From the NCBI GenBank assembly GCA_041685045.1, contig JAWLGP010000021.1, positions 13,994-77,993 on the forward strand: a stretch of 64,000 nt of DNA. Direction: 5' to 3'. Source of the DNA: Thiohalomonas sp041685045. GTDB lineage: Bacteria; Pseudomonadota; Gammaproteobacteria; Thiohalomonadales; Thiohalomonadaceae. Position numbers and translations under genes: made by a program. This document shows, in pieces, positions 57,729-64,000 of this stretch; position 1 is the stretch's first letter, and each line of letters begins with the position of its first letter. A model generated the notes under the pieces. It did no database searches, was not told where the DNA came from, and saw nothing but the letters and a program-made list of their open reading frames with translations.

Positions 57729-60700
57729 TTACAGGAGAACGCGTTCGATGCCGCCCGCCTTTACCTGTTCTACGAAACGTTGCTGCCAATCGCTGCCCAA
57801 CAGCCGTTCGGCCATCTCCACCACGATGTAGCCGGCGTCGAGGCCGGTGGTGTCGGCGTAGCGGGTCAGCCCCTGCTGACAGGAGGGGCAGGCGGTGAGG
57901 ATCTTGACGTCGCCGTCGCTGCGCTCGCGACCGGTCAGCGCCTGGATACCGCGGTGCAGCTCCTCCTCCTTGCGGAAGCGCACCTGGGTGCTGATGTCCG
58001 GCCGCGACACGGCGAAGGTGCCGGCCTCGCCGCAGCAGCGGTCCGACAGGGTGACCGGCTGGCCCATCAGCGCCGAGGCGACCTTGATGGCGCTGTGCTG
58101 CTTCATCGGTGAGTGGCACGGGTCGTGGTAGAGATAGTGGCGCCCCTCCAGGCCATCGAGCTTGATGCCCTTCTCCATCAGGTATTCGTGGATATCGAGC
58201 AGCCGACAGCCGGGGAAGATCGCATCGAAGCGGTACTGCATCAGCTGGTCCATGCAGGTGCCGCAGGAGACGATCACGGTCTTGATGTCCATGTAGTTCA
58301 GGGTGTTGGCGACCCGGTGGAACAGCACCTGGTTGTCCACCGAGATCCGCTTGCCCCGCAGCTGGTCCCCCGAGGCGGTCTGGGGATAGCCGCAGCAGAG
58401 GTAACCGGGTGGCAGCACGGTCTGCGCCCCGGCCTCGTACAGCATCGCCAGGGTGGCGAGCCCCACCTGGGAGAACAGGCGTTCGGAGCCACAGCCCGGG
58501 AAATAGAAGACGGCATCCGATTCGTCGCTGGTCCGACGCGGGTCGCGCAGGATCGGCACCACCTTGTCGTCCTCGACCCCGAGCAGGGCGCGCGTGGTCT
58601 GGCTCGGGATGTCGGCCGGCAGCGGCCGCTTGAAGAAATTGATCACCTGCTCGCCGATGCCCGCAGGGCCCGTGGTGGCGTGCGGCCGTTTTTCCTCGCG
58701 CACCAGTCCGAGGCCGCGCGCCGCGTAGTAGCCAAGGCGTTGGGCCCGGTACCCCCACTGCACCACGGCCTTGCGCATTGCCCGCACCGTCTTGGGGTCA
58801 GTGACGTTGAGGAACGCGATGCCGAGCCAGGTACCGGGGTTGCTGCGCTTCTTGCCCTGGCTGCGCAGGATGTTGCGCATGCGTACCGAGACGTCCCCGA
58901 AATCGATGTTGACCGGGCAGGGCTTCACGCAGCGGTGGCAGACCGTGCAGTGATCGGCCACATCGTTCATCTCGTCGAAGTGGCGCAGCGAGATACCGCG
59001 CCGGGTCTGCTCCTCGTAGAGGAAGGCCTCGATGATCAGACCGGTCGCCAGCACCTTGTTGCGTGGGGAATAGAGCAGATTGGCGCGCGGTACATGGGTG
59101 GTGCAGACCGCCTTGCACTTGCCGCAGCGCAGACAGTCCTTGACCATGTCGTTGAGCTCGCCGAGTTCGCTCGCCTCCAGAATGAGCGCCTCCTGCTGGA
59201 CCAACCGCAGCGAAGGCGTCCAGGCGTTGCGCAGATCGGCACCGGGCAGCAACTTGCCCCGGTTAAAGCGGTTTTCCGGGTCGATGCGCTTCTTGTAGGC
59301 GACGAAGGCCTCCACCACCTCCGGCGCCAGGTATTCGAATTTGGTAAGGCCGATACCGTGCTCACCCGAGATCACGCCGCCGAGCGACTCGGCCAGACGC
59401 ATGATGCGGTCGACCACCCGCTCCGCCTCGTGCAGCATGGCGTAGTCGTTGGAGTGCACCGGGATATTGGTGTGCACGTTGCCGTCGCCGGCGTGCATGT
59501 GGGTGGCGACAAACAGGCGGCTGGCGCGGATGCGGGCGTGGATGGCATCGAGCTTCGCGCGCACCCCATCCAGGTCACGGCCCGCGTAGATCTCCTTGAG
59601 CGGGCGCTCCACCTCGCGGCGGTAGGAGATGCGCAGCGCGCGGCGCTGCAGCAAGGAGAAGATCGTGTCGCCCGGGCGCAGCGATTCGGCACAGCCATCC
59701 CCGAGCAGGCCCTTATGGGCCGAAGCGGGTTGATCAAGGTGTTCCAAAACCGCGCGCCAGCGATCGCGCACCCGCTCCAGATGCTCGCGGGCGGCCTGCT
59801 GTTTGCCGGCCAGGATCGCGGTGTTTTCGTCGCTCTCCTCGTAGTCGCGGTCGCGGCGCCGCTCCGGCATGGCACCGGCCAAGTATTCGAGCACCGCATC
59901 GATCATCGCCAACTTGTTGCGGGTCGATTGCTCGATATTGATGCGCTCGATGCCCTCGCTGTACTCGGCCAGCTTGTCCAGCGGGATCACCACGTCTTCA
60001 TTGATCTTGAAGGCGTTGGTATGGGCGGCGATGGCGGCGGTGCGGGCACGGTCTTGCCAGAAACGGTGTCGCGCCTCGGGACTGACGGCGACAAACCCCT
60101 CCGCCTCACGGGCATTGGCCATGCGCACCACGGTGGAGGCCGCCTCGGCCACCTGGTCTTCGTCGTCGCCAACGATGTCTGCGACCAACACCATCTTCGG
60201 CAGGTCGGGACGCGGCGCCTTGGTGCTGTAGTTCACGGCGCGGACGTAGCGCTCGTCCAGGTGCTCCAGCCCGGCCAACATGACGCCTTCAACGGCGTCC
60301 AGATAATCCTTGGTCTCGACGATGGCCGGTACCGCATGACGCAAATCCGCACCGAAAAACTCCAGGCAGACCGTGCGGGTGTGCTTCGGCATGCGGTGCA
60401 CGACGAAACAGGCTGAGGTGATCAGGCCGTCGCAACCCTCCTTCTGGACACCGGGCAGACCACCGAGGAACTTGTTGGTGACGTCCTTGCCAAGGCCGCT
60501 CTTGCGCAGCTCCGGCCCTGGAATTTTCAGGGTTTCCGGCTCCCCGAGCGGCGTCTTGCCGTCCTGGGCGAAGCGGGTGACACGGAATTCGGCGAAGGGC
60601 TGGTCGTGGATCTTGCCCAGATTGTGATGGGTCCGCTCGACCTCCAGCCAGGTGGCGTCGGGGGTGACCATGCGCCAGGAGGCGAGATTGTCGAGCGTGG

Positions 60701-61580
60701 TGCCCCACATCACCGCCTTCTTGCCGCCGGCGTTCATGGCGATGTTGCCGCCGATGCAGGAGGCATCCTGGGAGGTGGGGTCGACGGCAAACACGAAACC
60801 GGCCGCCTCGGCGCGCTCGGTCACCCGGCGAGTGACGGCGCCCGCGCCCACCTGGACCGTCGCCACCTCGCCGTCGACGCCCGGCAAAGCGCGTAGCTCG
60901 ACGGCGCCGACCCAGTCCAGCTTTTCCGTGTTGATCACCACGCACTCGGCGTGCAGCGGCACCGCGCCCCCGGTATAGCCGGTGCCGCCACCCCGCGGCA
61001 CCACCGTCAGGCCCAGCTCAATACAGGTGCGCACCACCGCTGCGCACTCCGCTTCGGTATCGGGCGTAATGACGACGAATGGCAGTTCCACGCGCCAGTC
61101 GGTGGCGTCGGTGGCATGGGCCACCCGGGCCAAACCGCCGAAATCGATATTGTCCTTGCGGGTGACCTTCGCCAGACGGCGAACGGCACGTTGGCGCATC
61201 TCCCGCTGACGCGGCAGCCAGCCCTCGAATTCGCGCACCGCGTCGCGGGCGGCGGTGGCCAGGGCCAGCGCCTGCTCGTTACCGTTGGCACGGGCGACGA
61301 TCTGGTCGAGCCGGTGATGCAGGGCGTGGACGAGAGAGCCCCAGCGCCGCGGGTTCTCCATCAAATCTTCCTGGAGGAACGGATTGCGGGTGATGACCCA
61401 CATATCCCCCAGCACCTCGAACAGCATCCGCGCAGAACGGCCGGTAACCCGCTCGGCCCGCAACTGCTCCAGCACCGACCACATCGCCTCACCAAGGAAG
61501 CGAATGACGATCTCACGGTCCGAGAAGGAGGTGTAGTTGTAGGGAATTTCGCGAATGCGGGCGCTAGCGGCTTCGTTCAT
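57729..61580 (-). CDS. giant FAD-linked oxidase / Fe-S / CCG-domain oxidoreductase (DUF3683 type)
   Basis: A 1283-aa fused oxidoreductase. The N-terminal part (about 1-160) is the DUF3683 region. An FAD-binding type-4 domain follows (VPRGGGTGYTGGAVPLHA, then QDASCIGGNIAMNAGGKKAV), then the oxidase C-terminal part with HMHAGDGNVHTNIPVHS and GGVISGEHGIGLTKFEYL. Two 4Fe-4S sites come next: CLRCGKCKAVC and CTVCHRCVKPCPVN. Two CCG domains end it (GYLCCGYPQTASG and DRCCGEAGTFAV). The layout is like D-lactate/2-hydroxyglutarate dehydrogenase fused with its electron-transfer subunits. The substrate is unknown. It stands alone beside the second repeat array. Confidence 0.92.
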   Translation of the reverse strand: MNEAASARIREIPYNYTSFSDREIVIRFLGEAMWSVLEQLRAERVTGRSARMLFEVLGDMWVITRNPFLQEDLMENPRRWGSLVHALHHRLDQIVARANGNEQALALATAARDAVREFEGWLPRQREMRQRAVRRLAKVTRKDNIDFGGLARVAHATDATDWRVELPFVVITPDTEAECAAVVRTCIELGLTVVPRGGGTGYTGGAVPLHAECVVINTEKLDWVGAVELRALPGVDGEVATVQVGAGAVTRRVTERAEAAGFVFAVDPTSQDASCIGGNIAMNAGGKKAVMWGTTLDNLASWRMVTPDATWLEVERTHHNLGKIHDQPFAEFRVTRFAQDGKTPLGEPETLKIPGPELRKSGLGKDVTNKFLGGLPGVQKEGCDGLITSACFVVHRMPKHTRTVCLEFFGADLRHAVPAIVETKDYLDAVEGVMLAGLEHLDERYVRAVNYSTKAPRPDLPKMVLVADIVGDDEDQVAEAASTVVRMANAREAEGFVAVSPEARHRFWQDRARTAAIAAHTNAFKINEDVVIPLDKLAEYSEGIERINIEQSTRNKLAMIDAVLEYLAGAMPERRRDRDYEESDENTAILAGKQQAAREHLERVRDRWRAVLEHLDQPASAHKGLLGDGCAESLRPGDTIFSLLQRRALRISYRREVERPLKEIYAGRDLDGVRAKLDAIHARIRASRLFVATHMHAGDGNVHTNIPVHSNDYAMLHEAERVVDRIMRLAESLGGVISGEHGIGLTKFEYLAPEVVEAFVAYKKRIDPENRFNRGKLLPGADLRNAWTPSLRLVQQEALILEASELGELNDMVKDCLRCGKCKAVCTTHVPRANLLYSPRNKVLATGLIIEAFLYEEQTRRGISLRHFDEMNDVADHCTVCHRCVKPCPVNIDFGDVSVRMRNILRSQGKKRSNPGTWLGIAFLNVTDPKTVRAMRKAVVQWGYRAQRLGYYAARGLGLVREEKRPHATTGPAGIGEQVINFFKRPLPADIPSQTTRALLGVEDDKVVPILRDPRRTSDESDAVFYFPGCGSERLFSQVGLATLAMLYEAGAQTVLPPGYLCCGYPQTASGDQLRGKRISVDNQVLFHRVANTLNYMDIKTVIVSCGTCMDQLMQYRFDAIFPGCRLLDIHEYLMEKGIKLDGLEGRHYLYHDPCHSPMKQHSAIKVASALMGQPVTLSDRCCGEAGTFAVSRPDISTQVRFRKEEELHRGIQALTGRERSDGDVKILTACPSCQQGLTRYADTTGLDAGYIVVEMAERLLGSDWQQRFVEQVKAGGIERVLL

Positions 61581-61682
61581 CTGCGGGACGGAGAAGGGAG
61601 AACGGTCGAGGGGCGGATTTTATCATACCGGCCGGCTGGCATTGTGGTTCTCAATAGTAGAGAGCGAATTTGCCGTTGGCCG

Positions 61683-62069
61683 CTATGACGAGGCAGAAAG
61701 CACTCTTACCCCGTATTGTGGAATGAACCCGTCGGCCGTCACTACCACAAGTCCCTCGAGCTGGGCTTGGGCCACCAGCATGCGGTCAAACGGGTCGCGA
61801 TGAAGCAGTGGCAGCTGTCCGGCGACTTCCGCATGTGGAAGCTGAATGGGGAGCGGTATGAACTTCTCTTCTGTGACGACCGAAGTCAGGTCATCCGGGG
61901 CCTCCAACTTCCCTAGCGCTCGCTTGATGCCGATCTCCCACAAAGTCGCTGCACTGACGTAAACGTCGTTCCGACTGTCGGAAATCGCATCTCGTGCATG
62001 GGCTCCAAGGGCGTCGTTATCTCCCAGCCACCAAAGGAACGCATGGGTATCGAGAAGCAACCGCTTCAC
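61683..62069 (-). CDS. vapC: PIN-domain toxin (VapC-like)
   Basis: A 128-aa PIN nuclease. The acidic residues are in LLLDTHAFLWWLGDN, AATLWEIGIKRALG, RDPFDRMLVAQAQLEG and VVTADGFIPQYG, so the active site looks complete. Family members cut tRNA or rRNA. It directly abuts the antitoxin gene upstream (62070). Confidence 0.92.
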   Translation of the reverse strand: MKRLLLDTHAFLWWLGDNDALGAHARDAISDSRNDVYVSAATLWEIGIKRALGKLEAPDDLTSVVTEEKFIPLPIQLPHAEVAGQLPLLHRDPFDRMLVAQAQLEGLVVVTADGFIPQYGVRVLSASS

Positions 62070-62303
62070 CTACTCCCCCTCAAAGCTGCGAATCAGCTCT
62101 TCGGGCGTCTGGTCGAAGTCCTCTGCGAGCTTGATTTGGCCTCGGAATCGACCAGCCTCGCGGCGCTCGCCTGGCAGACCAACCGGGACCAGCCGAACCA
62201 AAGGCGTTCCAGCTTTGGCGATGATCACTTCCTCGCCGGCAAGGGCACGTTCGACAAGACTGGAAAGGCGCGTTTTGGCCTCATGCATGTTGACCTTTTC
62301 CAT
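62070..62303 (-). CDS. Phd/YefM-family antitoxin
   Basis: A 77-aa antitoxin from ATG 62303 (MEKVNMHEAKTRLSSLVERA), with GGAG just upstream. It has the Phd/YefM N-terminal DNA-binding part, GEEVIIAKAGTPLVRLVPV, and a C-terminal toxin-binding tail (FDQTPEELIRSFEGE). It is expected to bind its own promoter together with VapC. Confidence 0.92.
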   Translation of the reverse strand: MEKVNMHEAKTRLSSLVERALAGEEVIIAKAGTPLVRLVPVGLPGERREAGRFRGQIKLAEDFDQTPEELIRSFEGE

Positions 62304-62339
62304 TGGAAGCTCCAACAGGGGGTTAGCTAAGCTTAGCTA

Positions 62340-62640
62340 ACTCACCATTCACCGATCAACCGCCAAAAAGAAGGCCACTCACCCGTCCCCGGATGAGCGG
62401 CCGATTGGATGACCTCCGTGTTTGGCGTCCTTTGCCCGGTCGATGCACCGTCTCCATTTTCGGTACTCAGGCTCCCTTCCCGCTCCCGCATCCTTGGCGG
62501 GCCATCCATAGACCTCCCTGTTAGAGCACTCCGTCGCGCCAGGGCAATCCTTTCGCCCCAGCCCCACTCCTTGGGGACCCGCCTTCCGGCGAGGCAGGTC
62601 TACGCTAGCCAACACTGGGGCGGCTGTCTGTAGGAAATTT
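62340..62640. other. 300-bp stretch without a recognisable gene
   Basis: Between the antitoxin and the mntA remnant the sequence is open on the minus strand (62379-62831) but lacks a protein I can name. Short stretches look like decayed mobile-element sequence, but I cannot identify it. No repeats or promoter of note were seen. Confidence 0.5.
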
Positions 62641-62653
62641 CTTACTTTCTTGT

Positions 62654-62871
62654 AGGAAATCGGCGCGTTGTGCCGGCGGTGGCTATATCCGAGCGAGTTC
62701 ATTCGGCGGCGACCTTCTGGTCGATCCGCTGCCGGGTACGACACTCTTCGACCTTGGCGGTTTACACGAGGAACTTGAAGAACTATCGGGCATGAAGGTC
62801 GATCTGCTGACTCCAGGCGATCTCCCGCCAAAATTTCGGCAATCGGCCTTGGCCGAAGCGCGACCGGTATG
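62654..62871 (+). pseudogene. mntA-like nucleotidyltransferase remnant, catalytic core deleted
   Basis: In one frame the sequence reads YIRASSFGGDLLVDPLPG, then TLFDLGGLHEELEELSG and VDLLTPGDLPPKFRQSALAE, the C-terminal half of a MNT-type minimal nucleotidyltransferase antitoxin (MntA, which AMPylates the HepT toxin). Between FG and DLLVD about 14-16 residues that hold the GSx10DxD active site are missing, and no start codon lies upstream. The frame also runs on past the usual end. It overlaps the start of the hepT remnant, the normal mntA-hepT layout. Confidence 0.75.
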
Positions 62872-63047
62872 GGTCAGAACAGACTTTCGGACTTTTTCGT
62901 TCACATCAGACAGGCAGCGGCGGACGCCTGTCAGTTCATCGACGGCATGTCCAAGGCAGAATTTCCCGCGTTGTTACGATTTTCGTTTCCGTCCCTGCGA
63001 GATCTTCCAACCACGCAGTTGATCGAGAACAGACGGACGACATCGCC
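62869..63047 (+). pseudogene. hepT-like toxin remnant, internal deletion
   Basis: The start MGQNRLSDFFVHIRQAAADA and DACQFIDGMSKAEFPA match the N-terminus of HepT/DUF86 proteins. It then jumps to SLRDLPTTQLIEN, which fits the last helix of the family. The middle, with the RX4-6H active site, is gone. The reading frame then runs into a dispersed repeat at 63056. The pair therefore cannot work as a toxin-antitoxin system. Confidence 0.7.
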
Positions 63048-63055
63048 AGTTGGGA

Positions 63056-63232
63056 TCTCCTCATTCCCACGCTCCGCGTGGGAATGCGTCTTTGGACGCT
63101 CTGCGTCCGGTGAACCACGCCTCCGGGTTGGCCGGATCGCCTGTAGACGGACACTACGCTGCCTCAGGCATTTCGGCGCGGAGGCCGGGCGACGCGTTAC
63201 CACGCGGAGCATGGGAACGACAGGAATTGCTC
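63056..63232. repeat. split palindromic repeat of the TTCCCACGCTCCGCGTGGGA type
   Basis: TTCCCACGCTCCGCGTGGGA at 63063 and CACGCGGAGCATGGGAACGA near 63211 are the two outer arms of a common dispersed repeat. GACGCTCTGCGTCC lies inside the left arm. The middle is not the usual GC-rich loop, so the element has been cut or filled by other DNA. Confidence 0.8.
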
Positions 63233-63239
63233 CTCGCTC

Positions 63240-63258
63240 GGTATGAATCTATCATACC
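63240..63258 (+). promoter_or_regulatory. palindromic operator before parD
   Basis: GGTATGA, five bases, TCATACC is a perfect 7-bp inverted repeat about 25 bases before the parD start. A palindrome at this place suits autoregulation by the ParD ribbon-helix-helix dimer. Confidence 0.65.
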
Positions 63259-63283
63259 CATCATCTTGAGAGAGAGACCGCCG

Positions 63284-63568
63284 ATGGCCACTTCGCAGAA
63301 AAGAACCTTCAGTCTCCCTGCCGAGCAGTCTCGCTACATCGACGAACTCGTGGCGTCCGGTAATTACGCTTCCAGCAGCGAGGTGATTCGTGCCGGCCTC
63401 CGCGCTCTTCAGGAACGTGACGCGGCTGTCGAGCGATGGTTACGCGACGAGGTCCTGCCGATCGCCGCTGCCCTCCAGTCCGATCCGGACCGTGCCCTTT
63501 CGGCCGATTCCGTGTTCCACGGCGTCCGAGCCCTGCATGCAAAGCGACGAAATAAAGCCTCCTCATGA
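63284..63568 (+). CDS. parD: ParD-family antitoxin (ribbon-helix-helix)
   Basis: A 94-aa antitoxin. TFSLPAEQSRYIDELVASGN and YASSSEVIRAGLRALQERD are the ribbon-helix-helix DNA-binding part. The C-terminal tail (DRALSADSVFHGVRALHAKR) would wrap the toxin. The ATG at 63284 is chosen; the frame is open well upstream but through a repeat. Its stop overlaps the parE start by four bases. Confidence 0.93.
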   Translation: MATSQKRTFSLPAEQSRYIDELVASGNYASSSEVIRAGLRALQERDAAVERWLRDEVLPIAAALQSDPDRALSADSVFHGVRALHAKRRNKASS

Positions 63569-63864
63569 CGCACGCTGTGTTCTTTTCGCCGCAAGCGCGC
63601 GCCGACCTTGAGGAGCTTTATCTGTATATTGCTGAAAGCGATGGCGACGACAGGGCCCTCGCCTATCTCGAACGCATCGAAGAATACTGCCGCGGGTTCG
63701 CCACGTTCCCCGAGCGTGGACGATCACGGGAGGACCTTCACCCTGGCCTGCGGATAATCGGGTTCGAGCGTCGTCTGACCATGGCGTTTGTAGTCGCCGA
63801 AGATCGAGTTACGTTCTTGCGGGTTCTCTATGCCGGCCGCCGACTAGAGCTTGACCCCACGTAG
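63565..63864 (+). CDS. parE: ParE-family toxin
   Basis: A 99-aa RelE/ParE-fold toxin: VFFSPQARADLEELYLYIAE, FATFPERGRSREDLHPGLR and VTFLRVLYAGRRLELDP. ParE toxins poison DNA gyrase. The start overlaps the parD stop (ATGA), the usual coupling of antitoxin and toxin translation. Confidence 0.93.
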   Translation: MTHAVFFSPQARADLEELYLYIAESDGDDRALAYLERIEEYCRGFATFPERGRSREDLHPGLRIIGFERRLTMAFVVAEDRVTFLRVLYAGRRLELDPT

Positions 63865-63876
63865 TCCTGACAACAA

Positions 63877-63904
63877 CTACGCAACGCGTAGGGTTTAATT
63901 TTTG
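63877..63904 (+). terminator. likely intrinsic terminator of parDE
   Basis: CTACGC-AAC-GCGTAG is a 6-bp stem with a 3-base loop, followed by GGTTTAATTTTT. It lies 13 bases after the parE stop. The stem is short, so the call is moderate. Confidence 0.55.
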
Positions 63905-63935
63905 GTAACTACTCGCCCCCTGTCATGCTGACAGA

Positions 63936-64000
63936 GTGACCGGCGAGAGCCATTTGGATCGCGATGAGCGGATTATGTCCGAGATTGCCCATGGTTTGCA
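63936..64000 (+). CDS. possible start of a gene cut by the window end
   Basis: From GTG 63936 the frame reads TGESHLDRDERIMSEIAHGL and is open to the last base. No clear ribosome binding site is present and the piece is too short to name. Confidence 0.2.
   Translation, partial: MTGESHLDRDERIMSEIAHGL

Noticed and set aside
57729..58758. 361-codon frame overlapping the end of the giant oxidoreductase
   Set aside because: Same strand but shifted frame; the oxidoreductase frame carries the CCG-domain motifs here, so the other is a shadow.
62379..62831. 150-codon minus-strand frame after the phd-vapC pair
   Set aside because: It runs opposite the mntA remnant, has odd composition and no domain that I can name.

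Overview
The window reads as a piece of a high-GC gammaproteobacterial chromosome, most like the Chromatiales / Ectothiorhodospiraceae side of the class. That placement is inferred from gene content and synteny: split glycine decarboxylase (gcvPA/gcvPB), ubiH-ubiI-pepP-ygfB, 6S RNA between zapA and fau, and lptD-surA-pdxA-rsmA. The 100-N run at 57276-57375 shows that this is a draft scaffold. Genes are dense on both strands, and no tRNA or rRNA gene was seen.

Layout. 1-987 is a tandem array of a 106-bp palindromic unit. 988-6509 holds yyaL, then rlmI, lgt, thyA and folA. 6600-9962 is a large membrane GGDEF/EAL protein. 9992-24782 corresponds to the enterobacterial order folA> <apaH<apaG<rsmA<pdxA<surA<lptD, but it is opened up by extra genes: an acyl-CoA ligase and a MITE-like element between apaH and apaG, then glk, pgl, a ComFB protein, an HExxH protein and a CheW-TM-LysM fusion between apaG and rsmA. 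amgK diverges from lptD. 24914-26759 holds mtfA and a PfkB kinase. 26844-32239 is a cluster of three DUF5666 lipoproteins with one DUF6502 protein.

32328-38580 is a glycine-cleavage operon read leftward (lipA-gcvT-gcvH-gcvPA-gcvPB-dgkA) behind a tandem glycine riboswitch and intrinsic terminator. 38836-42662 is an fbpABC ferric-iron transporter with a Fur-box-like palindrome. nhaP follows, then ubiI, ubiH, pepP and ygfB, with zapB-like, zapA, 6S RNA and fau diverging. 50460-56940 holds a small membrane peptide, an EVE protein, ilvA, rpiA, a DUF2905 protein, an exported LigE-type DNA ligase, a PilZ protein, a 68-aa orphan and a GlcG/HbpS-like exported protein. 57000-57700 is a second palindromic array (about 96-bp unit) across the N gap. 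57729-61580 is a giant FAD/Fe-S oxidoreductase. 61683-63864 is a toxin-antitoxin patch: phd-vapC, a wrecked mntA-hepT pair and parDE.

How it works together. Folate and one-carbon genes recur (thyA, folA, fau, gcv, lipA). Envelope genes form a second theme (lgt, lptD, surA, amgK, dgkA, zapA, CheW-LysM). Possible c-di-GMP genes are a third (GGDEF/EAL, PilZ, ComFB). Many gene ends carry palindromic dispersed repeats, several of which start exactly at a stop codon. The most novel-looking items are the CheW-TM-LysM protein, the DUF5666/DUF6502 cluster, the palindromic arrays, and the mntA-hepT remnant in which both partners lost their catalytic cores.
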